NCBI GenBank assembly: GCA_002394665.1
Contig: DGUL01000007.1
Location: 1 to 64,000, forward strand
DNA from: Rickettsiales bacterium UBA4311
GTDB taxonomy: Bacteria > Pseudomonadota > Alphaproteobacteria > Rickettsiales > Deianiraeaceae
Direction of reading: 5' to 3'
Length of the DNA: 64,000 nucleotides
The position numbers and the translations under genes were made by a program. Positions 33,951 through 41,564 of the stretch are shown here, piece by piece (positions within the stretch are counted from its first letter, which is position 1; every line of letters begins with the position of its first letter). Below the pieces are notes generated by a model. The model searched no databases, was not told the DNA's origin, and saw only the letters and a list, made by a program, of their open reading frames with translations.

Positions 33951-34913
33951 ATGGATATTTATGGTAATTTATATGAATTTAATCAAAAAGGTCATATAAT
34001 AGTAAATGGTAAAGAACTTTATGGAGCATGTAATAAACGTCCTGTCGATATCAAGAGACAAACCTTGCGTAATAAATATGAACGACCACCACACTTTACA
34101 ATTAAGATAGGTAATAACGAGATTAAGGCTGACTCAATACAAGTTATTCACGATCTGACGACAAAACGTCGTGATTTAGTGTCTTTTGCGCCTGCGGTTG
34201 ACGAAGATGAAGAAAATAAAAAAAAGCATCTGTCCAAGCAAATTGATATTAACGGTATCCCTATTAGGATGAATCCAGAAGACGTGGAAATATACTTAAA
34301 CATGGTTCCGACAATAAAAAACAAAAAGATTATAGATTATAAATCTTGTCCAACTATTAAAGTTAAAGTACCGTTTAGTTTATATTCTTGGCGCAATCAA
34401 GAAAATGGAAGCATAGAAAAAATATTGTATGATATTACAAAAGATACAGGTTCATTAGACATAGTATTAGAAAAAAACCGAGTAATACATGGATATTATA
34501 CCCACAGCAAAGGTAATGTCATTGATATATATGAAATACAACCGGATTTGTCAAATCCAGGTAAATTTAAAAAAATACAGCGATTATCGCAAAAACTACA
34601 AGATGATTATCAAGATATAGCTGTAATTAACAATAAAATTTTCCTATATAAGGACGATCCTAGACCAAACGTTGAAGTCTATCAAATCTTGCAAGATAGT
34701 ATTCAACACACATTCAGTGCTAAAAATAATGATGCTTATTCTATGCAAGATTTTTTAAATCGGACAAATCTTAAAACTTTTCAAGCAATATCAAGAGATG
34801 ATTATGCCAAAATGGAACAAGAATATATTAAAAATATGTTAACACAACAAAATATTAACAACGCAGGATTGACAATAAATCTTGAAAATGAGAAAGGAGG
34901 AATTAAAAAATGA
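33951..34913 (+). CDS. Hypothetical accessory protein
   Basis: Not recognised. 320 residues, no signal peptide or membrane span, rich in Lys, Asn, Ile and Asp. Blocks include KYERPPHFTIKIGNNEIKAD, VSFAPAVDEDEEN, and TKDTGSLDIVLEKNRVIHGY. The frame is open upstream of the ATG back to 33891 (ISAFDAAQSKAKYMDIYG), so translation might begin earlier at a rare codon. A perfect -35/-10 promoter lies upstream. It ends tail to tail with the acetyltransferase. Possibly a host-interaction protein, but this is only context. Confidence 0.5.
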   Translation: MDIYGNLYEFNQKGHIIVNGKELYGACNKRPVDIKRQTLRNKYERPPHFTIKIGNNEIKADSIQVIHDLTTKRRDLVSFAPAVDEDEENKKKHLSKQIDINGIPIRMNPEDVEIYLNMVPTIKNKKIIDYKSCPTIKVKVPFSLYSWRNQENGSIEKILYDITKDTGSLDIVLEKNRVIHGYYTHSKGNVIDIYEIQPDLSNPGKFKKIQRLSQKLQDDYQDIAVINNKIFLYKDDPRPNVEVYQILQDSIQHTFSAKNNDAYSMQDFLNRTNLKTFQAISRDDYAKMEQEYIKNMLTQQNINNAGLTINLENEKGGIKK

Positions 34914-34916
34914 ATA

Positions 34917-35573
34917 CTAAATAGTTTTAGTATCATATATTAGCTTTTTAATCTCACTTTTTGCAAATTCAATATCAGGATCGGTAACAATTGGAATAGC
35001 GATTTTGATAATTTCATCAACTGGTAAATTCCACCATTGCCACTTTTCAAGTAATTCAATCATTTCATCGTCAAATCTTTTACGAATAACTTTTGCTGGA
35101 TTTCCGCCGACTATACAGTAAGCAGGAACGTCTTTCACGACATGCGAATTTGTCGCAATTATCGCACCGTTTCCAATTTTTACACCAGGCATAATTGTTA
35201 CATTTTCGCCAATCCAAACGTCATTTCCGACAATCGTGTCGCCTTTATAAACATGATGACTTTGCTGATAGCTATCACCAGGAAAGCCGTTCATAATTGA
35301 AAACGGAAAAGTAGATGCACGATTATAGTCATGATTACAGTCATTCATGAAAAATTTTACACCCTTTGCTATTGAGCAAAATTTGCCAATTATTAATTTA
35401 TCTTTACTAAACTGATAATGATGTAAAATCCCGCTTTCAAAATCATCGGTGCCATAGCTAAAATCTCCGGCCTCAAAATTATGATGCTTTATTGATTTCA
35501 AATAAATTTGCGTTTTCAAACCACATTTCAATGGATAAATTTCATTTGGATTTGGTTTTTTATTTGCCACCAT
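34917..35573 (-). CDS. CatB-like xenobiotic O-acetyltransferase (hexapeptide repeat)
   Basis: 218 residues with the left-handed beta-helix of hexapeptide acyltransferases: IIGKFCSIAKGVKF, the His-bearing loop NDCNHDYNRASTFPF, VGNDVWIGENVTIMPGVKIG and IVGGNPAKVIRKRF near the end. These features match the CatB/Vat group that acetylates antibiotics or sugars; the substrate here is unknown. The gene starts 2 bases after hisF, and an operator-like site (S4) overlaps the junction, so it may be expressed with histidine genes. Its presence among his genes suggests insertion. Confidence 0.85.
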   Translation of the reverse strand: MVANKKPNPNEIYPLKCGLKTQIYLKSIKHHNFEAGDFSYGTDDFESGILHHYQFSKDKLIIGKFCSIAKGVKFFMNDCNHDYNRASTFPFSIMNGFPGDSYQQSHHVYKGDTIVGNDVWIGENVTIMPGVKIGNGAIIATNSHVVKDVPAYCIVGGNPAKVIRKRFDDEMIELLEKWQWWNLPVDEIIKIAIPIVTDPDIEFAKSEIKKLIYDTKTI

Positions 35574-35594
35574 ATTAACACACTAAAACTTCTC
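35572..35594 (-). promoter_or_regulatory. Operator-like site S4, overlapping the end of hisF
   Basis: ATATTAACACACTAAAAC on the plus strand, 18 bases identical to the start of S5. It spans the acetyltransferase start codon and the last codons of hisF. Confidence 0.5.
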
Positions 35595-36327
35595 TTTCCA
35601 TCAACTTATTTTTTAATTCTTTAATATCAATCAAATTCTCGTGAAACACGCTTGCACCCAATGCACCGGAAACACCAGTTTTTTGAAAAACTTCCACAAA
35701 ATCTTCAATGCACCCTGCCCCTCCGCTGGCTATTACAGGCACTTTTACAAGTTTTGTAATTTTATCCAACAACTCAATATCAAACCCGTTTTTAGTGCCA
35801 TCAAAAGACATGGAATTCACGACAATCTCGCCCGCTCCGCGATTTTCAACTTCCTTTGCCCAGTCAAAAATGCTCCATTTGCACTTTTCTGTTTTATCAA
35901 CATTGCCTGTGTTTTTGTATATCTCTCCGCCTTTCGTGTCAATCCCAACGACCAAAGTTGAAGAACCAAAATTTTTAACAATCTCATCAATCAAATCAGG
36001 ATTTTTCAATGCAGGCGAGTTAATTGATACCTTGTCAGCCCCCATTTTTAGGCACCTCTCCACCTTTTTGCAACAATCAATATTTCCAGCAACACAAAAA
36101 GGAATATTGATTTTTTTTGCAACATCTTCGATCATTTTTGTATCAATTTCTGTGCCGTTTGCGGATGCCAAAACGTCATACAAAACCAGCTCATTTATGC
36201 CGTTTTTGCAGTATTTTTCTGCCAACTCAACGGCTTCTCCAATGACTTCGTGATTGCTGAATTTCACACCCTTGACAACTTTTCCATTTGCAATATCAAG
36301 ACAAGCAATTATTCGTTTTGTTATCAT
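35575..36327 (-). CDS. hisF: Imidazole glycerol phosphate synthase cyclase subunit
   Basis: With HisH, converts PRFAR and glutamine-derived ammonia to IGP and AICAR. TIM barrel with the catalytic Asp in ACLDIANGKVVKG and the second in VVGIDTKGG; phosphate motifs GNIDCC and ASGGAGCIEDF are present. 250 residues is standard. The last codons (VLVC, stop) coincide with operator-like site S4. Preceded by its own operator copy S5. Its partner hisH lies beyond a decayed gene rather than next to it. Confidence 0.97.
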   Translation of the reverse strand: MITKRIIACLDIANGKVVKGVKFSNHEVIGEAVELAEKYCKNGINELVLYDVLASANGTEIDTKMIEDVAKKINIPFCVAGNIDCCKKVERCLKMGADKVSINSPALKNPDLIDEIVKNFGSSTLVVGIDTKGGEIYKNTGNVDKTEKCKWSIFDWAKEVENRGAGEIVVNSMSFDGTKNGFDIELLDKITKLVKVPVIASGGAGCIEDFVEVFQKTGVSGALGASVFHENLIDIKELKNKLMEREVLVC

Positions 36328-36333
36328 GTTAAC

Positions 36334-36356
36334 ATATTAACACACTAAAATTTTAT
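36334..36356 (-). promoter_or_regulatory. Putative HisR operator S5 (hisF)
   Basis: ATATTAACACACTAAAATTT on the plus strand, 7 bases before the hisF start. A TTGAAA -35-like box lies a little upstream on the minus strand. Confidence 0.6.
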
Positions 36357-36369
36357 TTTTCAAGTTTTA

Positions 36370-37124
36370 TTATTTCTTTTTCAAATCTTCGTATATTGGT
36401 TCAAATGTTTCTAATTTTTTTAAAAATTGATTTTTTTCTTCTTCTGTCTTATTTTTAATCTTATCGTAAATTTGTTGTTGAAATGCTTTAACATTTTCTT
36501 CTGTTTGTTCTTCATACGATTTTATTGGCAATAAATCTTTCCAAAATGGTCCCCCAAAAACCACTATTTATTTTATAACTATATTTTTCTCTTGTCAAAC
36601 CATTTAAGAATGGAAAACATTTATCAATGTTATCATATGCTTTTTGATGTTCTGCATCATAAGTGCAACAATGTCCTATAATACAATCTTTTTGCGATGT
36701 AATTCAACCATTTTCTACCTTTCCATTCTTCTTGTAATACTCTGTCACATAATTCAGAAAAAGTAATTGTTTCATGATTTTTTGCCGTTTCAATTAAAGT
36801 GTTTGCTATTGATAACAAATCTTGTGTTTTTTTATCTTGTGGTGTATTTTCTATTTCTATGTCTTCTTTATAATCCCTACAAAAAAACCTTAATAAATAT
36901 GCTTTTATTCCAGTAAGATTAAAAATTCTAATATAATCATTAATATTTTCTATTTTAATTTTATTATTATCAATGTCAGCACTATCATCTATGAATTTTC
37001 TCGCTTCTTTTATTGTAAAGAATAGCCAAATAAATAAAACTAATAATGCAATCAAAAGTTCACAAGAACAAAAGCAATCAATAAAACCTTCACATTTCAT
37101 ATAAGCAAGATTAAAACAACCCAT
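36370..37124 (-). pseudogene. Decayed membrane protein gene
   Basis: Not recognised. ATG 37124 opens a protein with one strong membrane segment (CELLIALLVLFIWLFFTI) and a helical region (KTQDLLSIANTLIETAKNHE). It stops near 36657. A shifted frame carries on with DCIIGHCCTYDAEHQKAYDN and LTREKYSYKIN, and a further shift in a T5G5 run near 36550 leads to GPFWKDLLPIKSYEEQTEEN down to 36370. One gene broken by two frameshifts in homopolymers is the simplest reading. It lies between hisF and hisH, and its start is preceded by a run of eight C (minus strand). Confidence 0.6.
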
Positions 37125-37136
37125 GCCTGGGGGGGG

Positions 37137-37718
37137 TTAATAGTCAACTGTTTTTCTCAACCAATCTTCCAATATTTTCTCACCAATTTTACCACTTTTT
37201 TCAGGATGAAATTGCATTCCTATGAAATTGTTTTTTTGAATTATCGCAGAAATTTTTGTTCCAAAATAATCAACAAAAGCAGTTGTGTTTTTGCAAATTG
37301 GAACATAAAAATTATTGCAAAAATAAACAAACTCTCCTTGATATTTTCCGTTTTCAATGCAATTCCAACCCATTTGCGGAGATACTAAAACAGCAGGCAA
37401 ATGCACAACTTTTTCATCAAAAATTCCAATGCATTTTGTGTCAAATTCTTGTGAAAAAGCACACATAATTTGCATCCCTAAGCAAATTCCTAAAATAGGT
37501 TTTTGCGTTGTCCGCAACGCATCAATCAAGTCTTGTTTTTGCAACATTTCCATTGCAACTTTTGCGTTGCCAACTCCGGGTATAATTATCCTATCGCACG
37601 CATCAAACTCACTTTTATTTTTTACAATAACTATATCATTTTGCTCCAATCTTTCCAGAGCAAAACGAATAGAATTGATGTTATAACCACCACTGTTTAG
37701 TATTCCAATTTTTATCAT
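37137..37718 (-). CDS. hisH: Imidazole glycerol phosphate synthase glutamine amidotransferase subunit
   Basis: Class-I amidotransferase that feeds ammonia to HisF. The nucleophile Cys is in GICLGMQIM, the catalytic His-Glu in QFHPEKSG, and the oxyanion region IIPGVGNAK is conserved. 193 residues is standard. It follows hisD but has its own operator copy S6. Its stop codon abuts eight consecutive C on the minus strand. Confidence 0.96.
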   Translation of the reverse strand: MIKIGILNSGGYNINSIRFALERLEQNDIVIVKNKSEFDACDRIIIPGVGNAKVAMEMLQKQDLIDALRTTQKPILGICLGMQIMCAFSQEFDTKCIGIFDEKVVHLPAVLVSPQMGWNCIENGKYQGEFVYFCNNFYVPICKNTTAFVDYFGTKISAIIQKNNFIGMQFHPEKSGKIGEKILEDWLRKTVDY

Positions 37719-37731
37719 AAATTACTTTAAT

Positions 37732-37754
37732 ATGTTAATATACTAATACGATAA
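37732..37754 (-). promoter_or_regulatory. Putative HisR operator S6 (hisH)
   Basis: ATGTTAATATACTAATACGA on the plus strand, in the short gap between the hisD stop and the hisH start. Confidence 0.6.
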
Positions 37755-37755
37755 A

Positions 37756-38943
37756 TTATTTAATTCTTGAAATAATGCTCTCTGCGTGGAAGCCTAAACC
37801 CTCATTTTTAGCCATACAAATAGTTTTTTCTGCAACATTTTGCAAACCATTTTTCGTAGCGGTTTGAAATGTTATAAACTTACCAAATGACAACACGGAA
37901 AGGCCGGAAAAACCTTTCGCAAAACCGCTTGTAGGCAGTACGTGATTTGTGCCACTCAAATAATCTCCCAAGCTTTCGCTCGTATATTTGCCTATAAAAA
38001 CACTTCCTGCGTTTGTAATTTTTTCAGCAATTTCTTCTGCGTTTTTCGTATTGATTATCAAATGTTCCGGCGCGATTTCATTAGATTTTTTAACCGCTTC
38101 ATCAAGATTTTTTGCAACTTCAATTTGCAAATTATTCAATGATTTTTCCAGCAAATTCCAACGATTTGACTGCCCGGCAATGGTTTTAATATTATCTTTA
38201 ATCCATTCCGCTTGCGTATCATCGGTTGTCAAAAGCCAAGCCTTACTTTCTTTTCCGTGTTCTAATTGTGCCAATAAATCGTACATTGTATCCTCTTTTT
38301 TTGCAGTCTCGTCGGCGATGACAAGCACTTCGCTTGGCCCTGCCGGCATATCAATGGCGACAAATTGAGAGACCATTTTTTTTGCCGTATCAACAAATTC
38401 ATTGCCAGGGCCGAAAATTTTATCAACTTTTGGAACATCACCGATGCCGTATGCCATAGCAAAAATCGCCTGTGCTCCGCCGATTGTGTAAATTTTCTCA
38501 ACACCAAGTTGTTGCAAAGTGAACAAAATGGCTTGCGAAGGGTTCGGCGGAGTGCAAACAATAATGTTTTTGCAACCCGTGATCTGTGCCGGAATTATAT
38601 TCATCAACGCACTTGAAAATAGCATATTCGGCACATAAACTCCAACATTTTCAATTGGCGTGAATTTCCTCCAACACGTTATTTCAGTTGAAGTTTCAAT
38701 TTTATCATTCTTAAATTCTTCAAGTTTTTTCGCTTCTGCTTTGTGAAATTTTGTAATATTCTCTATCGCTGTTTTTATCGCTGTTTCAAGGTTTTTGTCA
38801 ACTTTAATGTTATCAGGAATTTTGAAAATCAAACTATTTCCTTCAAGTTTATCAAATTTTCTTGACAACTCTAATAGTCCTTCTTGCCCTTTGTTTATAC
38901 AAATCTCTCTAATTTCTTCAACAATTTTTGCTGTATCATTCAT
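37756..38943 (-). CDS. hisD: Histidinol dehydrogenase
   Basis: Zinc enzyme that oxidises histidinol to histidine in two NAD-dependent steps. Clear motifs: VGVYVPNM, AIFAMAYGIGDVPKVDKIFG, MPAGPSEVLVIAD, the zinc-ligand region LLAQLEHGKES, GTNHVLPTSGFAKG and the C-terminal FHAESI. At 395 residues it is a little short at the N-terminus compared with ~430. It has its own operator copy S7. Confidence 0.96.
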   Translation of the reverse strand: MNDTAKIVEEIREICINKGQEGLLELSRKFDKLEGNSLIFKIPDNIKVDKNLETAIKTAIENITKFHKAEAKKLEEFKNDKIETSTEITCWRKFTPIENVGVYVPNMLFSSALMNIIPAQITGCKNIIVCTPPNPSQAILFTLQQLGVEKIYTIGGAQAIFAMAYGIGDVPKVDKIFGPGNEFVDTAKKMVSQFVAIDMPAGPSEVLVIADETAKKEDTMYDLLAQLEHGKESKAWLLTTDDTQAEWIKDNIKTIAGQSNRWNLLEKSLNNLQIEVAKNLDEAVKKSNEIAPEHLIINTKNAEEIAEKITNAGSVFIGKYTSESLGDYLSGTNHVLPTSGFAKGFSGLSVLSFGKFITFQTATKNGLQNVAEKTICMAKNEGLGFHAESIISRIK

Positions 38944-38953
38944 AAATTTTAAT

Positions 38954-38976
38954 ATATTAACACACTAATACGATAG
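38954..38976 (-). promoter_or_regulatory. Putative HisR operator S7 (hisD)
   Basis: ATATTAACACACTAATACGA on the plus strand, 11 bases before the hisD start; a TTGACT -35-like box lies at 38999-38994. Confidence 0.65.
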
Positions 38977-39075
38977 TATAATAAAAATACAAAAGTCAAG
39001 ATGATTTTTTTGTTATGATTTTTATTTTCTTGAACTTTATCTTGTTTAATAACGAAAAAGAAATGAAAACACATT

Positions 39076-39921
39076 CTACCTAAACATCAAATTTATGTCG
39101 CTTACAATAATACCCTCAGCACCAAATTCTTTAAGCTTTTTGCATACTTCAAAAATTTTATCTTTTTTACAAAGCGTGTGAATCGCAACATAATCACTAT
39201 CAATCAAATTCAAAATTGTTGGAGAATTTATAGAAGGAAGCACATTTTTAATATCGTTAACTAAGTCTTTTTTTAAATTAAACATCAAATATTTTTGCTT
39301 CTTACCAAGTAAAACTGCGTCAATTCTTGCAATTAAATCATTTAAAATTTCACTTGAAAAATCTTTATTTTTTATCAAAACTGCTTCAAGATTTAAAACT
39401 TTTTTCAGCTCTTTTAACCCTTGTTGCATCAAAGTTGACCCAGTTTGAACAATGTCGAAAATGTAATCAGCAAAACCAAGTTCAACTGAAGTTTCAACAG
39501 AACCAGACATTTTTACTATACTTGCATTTATGTTATTTTTCTCTAAAAAATCCCGTAAAATATTCGTATAACTTGTTGCAATTGTGGAATTTTGAACTTG
39601 TAAAATATCCCAGTTTTTGTAGACACCTCTACCGGCAAAAGAAAGATGACATTTCGAAAACCCAAGCTTCCTGACTATTTCGGTTTTTTCTTCCATTTTA
39701 TATTCCAAAAAACTGTCCATTCCGAGAACTGCGACATCAAATTGCCTATGTATTAAAACGGGGATATCGGCACCTCTTACAAAATAAATTTCCAAAGGAA
39801 AATCTAAAAAACTGCAACAAAGTTTTTTATATCCACTTGTTTGAAGCCCGCAATTCTCAAGCAAATTTAAAAAATCATTTGAAATTCTATCGCTTTTTTG
39901 AATCGCAATTCTAAGTTTCAT
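39076..39921 (-). CDS. hisG: ATP phosphoribosyltransferase (long form)
   Basis: First and committed enzyme of histidine synthesis, joining ATP and PRPP. N-terminus LRIAIQKSDRISND, with YIFDIVQTGSTLMQQGLKE forming the PRPP-binding region. At 281 residues it includes the C-terminal regulatory ACT-like domain (NVLPSINSPTILNLIDSD), which gives histidine feedback inhibition in long-form enzymes; no hisZ is needed. It starts one base after the regulator gene, so the two form an operon. Confidence 0.95.
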   Translation of the reverse strand: MKLRIAIQKSDRISNDFLNLLENCGLQTSGYKKLCCSFLDFPLEIYFVRGADIPVLIHRQFDVAVLGMDSFLEYKMEEKTEIVRKLGFSKCHLSFAGRGVYKNWDILQVQNSTIATSYTNILRDFLEKNNINASIVKMSGSVETSVELGFADYIFDIVQTGSTLMQQGLKELKKVLNLEAVLIKNKDFSSEILNDLIARIDAVLLGKKQKYLMFNLKKDLVNDIKNVLPSINSPTILNLIDSDYVAIHTLCKKDKIFEVCKKLKEFGAEGIIVSDINLMFR

Positions 39922-39922
39922 A

Positions 39923-40204
39923 TTACTTTTTTTTTAAAAGATTTTTCAAAACCCACCTATAACCACCGAATTTTTCATCCTTTAAAAATCTCGCAACTCT
40001 TGTAATTGTTGTAGTGCTCGCACCGGTTTTTTTTGAAATTTCTGTATAAGGTATTTCTTGTGCAAGCAAAACCGCAACTTCAAGCCTTTGTTGTAATGCA
40101 TCTAATTCTTTGGGGGTTGTGATGTCTTTTAAAAAATTCAACATGACTCTTCTGTCGTTTATTTTTGCTAAAATTGTAGATAAATTCAAATCATTCTTAG
40201 ACAT
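39923..40204 (-). CDS. hisR: TrpR/YerC-family transcriptional regulator, putative HisR repressor
   Basis: 93 residues, the size of YerC/YecD-type TrpR homologues. All-helical, with PKELDALQQRLEVAVLLAQE before a helix-turn-helix TGASTTTITRVARFLK and a basic tail. Such proteins are encoded next to his genes in several bacteria and have been proposed as histidine-synthesis repressors. Here it precedes hisG, faces hisC across a shared operator copy (S8), and the operator family spans the island. Regulation by histidine is inferred, not shown. Confidence 0.85.
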   Translation of the reverse strand: MSKNDLNLSTILAKINDRRVMLNFLKDITTPKELDALQQRLEVAVLLAQEIPYTEISKKTGASTTTITRVARFLKDEKFGGYRWVLKNLLKKK

Positions 40205-40229
40205 AAAAATAATAAAATTTGACTTTAAT

Positions 40230-40252
40230 GTATTAACATATTGAAACGATAT
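40230..40252. promoter_or_regulatory. Putative HisR operator S8 (hisR-hisG / hisC divergent region)
   Basis: GTATTAACATATTGAAACGA in the 80-base divergent gap. A TTGACT at 40219-40224 and, on the other strand, a TTGACA near 40270 could be the -35 boxes of hisC and hisR. One site could control both directions. Confidence 0.55.
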
Positions 40253-40284
40253 ATCAAAAAAATAATTGTCAATTTATTAATAAT

Positions 40285-41304
40285 ATGTTTTTGAATAAAG
40301 CATTGGAAAAAATGGAAAAATATGAAACACCCTTGCTTCCAGAAAGAGTTAAAAGACAACATTTTAATGAATTGCACCAAACGATTTTACCAACAGACGT
40401 TTTGTTAGAAAATATTGATAAAAATTTAAACTTCTATCCTGAAAACCTTTACGAAGAACTAACAAAAAAAGCACAAATATTTTACAATATCAATGAAAAA
40501 AAAATCGTCCCTACAAATGGAAGCGACGAGGGAATTGATTTGGTAATTAGAACATTTTGTAATCCAAATGATAAAATTTTAGTGCAAAAACCAACTTTCG
40601 CTATGTACAAGCAATACGCGGAGGCTTTTCAAGTTAACATTGTTGAAAGTGAAATTATTTTTCAAAATAATCAGTGGTTTGTTGATTTTGACAAATTGAT
40701 CAATGATGCGAAACGAAACAAAGCAAAAATAATTTTTATTACAAACCCATTGGCACATTTGGGTGTTTTACTGAGTAAAAAAGACGTACTAAAATTGGTA
40801 AAATCATTGCCAAACATCGCAGTAGTTGTCGATGAAGCTTATATTGAATTTGTTGAAAACTATCAAGAAATTAGTTGTATTGATGCGATAAACGAATTTA
40901 ACAACTTAATTATTTTGAGGACTTTTTCAAAATTTTTCGGTCTCGCCGGAATAAGACTCGGGTTTGTATTTTCTGACTTTAAAGGAGAAATTTGTAAAAT
41001 AAAATCTCCAGATAATGTTAGTGCTTTGACTTGTAAAGTTGGAATAAATGTTTTTAATAACATAAGAAAAAAAAATATTAAAGAAAGACAAAAATTGGTA
41101 AAAAACAAAGTCAAAAAACTATCATCTTGGCTGAAAAATTTTGAAGAAGTTGAAAAAGTTTTTGAAACAAATACAAATTTTGTTCTAGTAAAATTAAGGT
41201 GTCAGTCAAAAATTTTTGCAGAAAAACTTTTTGAAAAATTTCAAATCAAAATTAGAGCTTTCGGAGGCGATTTTGAAAATTATTGCAGAATTTCAGTTGT
41301 ATAG
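40285..41304 (+). CDS. hisC: Histidinol-phosphate aminotransferase
   Basis: PLP enzyme that transaminates imidazoleacetol phosphate. Class-I aminotransferase fold with PTNGSDEGIDLVIRTF, VVVDEAYIEFVE and the PLP lysine in RTFSKFFGLAGIRLGF; the C-terminus carries FENYCRISVV. 339 residues fits. It is the only his gene on the plus strand, divergent from the regulator. It closes the pathway: with hisG, hisI/E, hisA, hisH/F, hisB and hisD all steps are present. Confidence 0.95.
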   Translation: MFLNKALEKMEKYETPLLPERVKRQHFNELHQTILPTDVLLENIDKNLNFYPENLYEELTKKAQIFYNINEKKIVPTNGSDEGIDLVIRTFCNPNDKILVQKPTFAMYKQYAEAFQVNIVESEIIFQNNQWFVDFDKLINDAKRNKAKIIFITNPLAHLGVLLSKKDVLKLVKSLPNIAVVVDEAYIEFVENYQEISCIDAINEFNNLIILRTFSKFFGLAGIRLGFVFSDFKGEICKIKSPDNVSALTCKVGINVFNNIRKKNIKERQKLVKNKVKKLSSWLKNFEEVEKVFETNTNFVLVKLRCQSKIFAEKLFEKFQIKIRAFGGDFENYCRISVV

Positions 41305-41374
41305 TGCAAATTTTACAATGTTTTTGTTAAAATACTCCTTGCAAAATAAAAAACTGCAATTATAACCAGTCGCT

Positions 41375-41545
41375 ATGGCAAAAAAAAGTAGAACATTGGT
41401 TTTGTTGACAAACGAGGAGAGCGGATATTCTTATGTTCGCTGGGTAGATCCTCGCAGAAATCAAACAAAATTGGCATTCAAAAAGTTTGATCCTTATTTG
41501 AGAAAGCACGCACTATTCAAGCAAAAGAAACTGGTAAATAGTTAG
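41375..41545 (+). CDS. rpmG: 50S ribosomal protein L33
   Basis: Short gene of 56 codons: MAKKSRTLVLLTNEESGYSY, then VRWVDPRRNQTKLAFKKFDP and YLRKHALFKQKK. The N-terminal MAKK-RT, TGYxYV-like motif and KFDPxxRKHxLFK are diagnostic of L33 (bL33). It lies just after hisC and 19 bases before rmuC. Confidence 0.93.
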   Translation: MAKKSRTLVLLTNEESGYSYVRWVDPRRNQTKLAFKKFDPYLRKHALFKQKKLVNS

Positions 41546-41564
41546 TTATCGCAACTGCTTGGAT

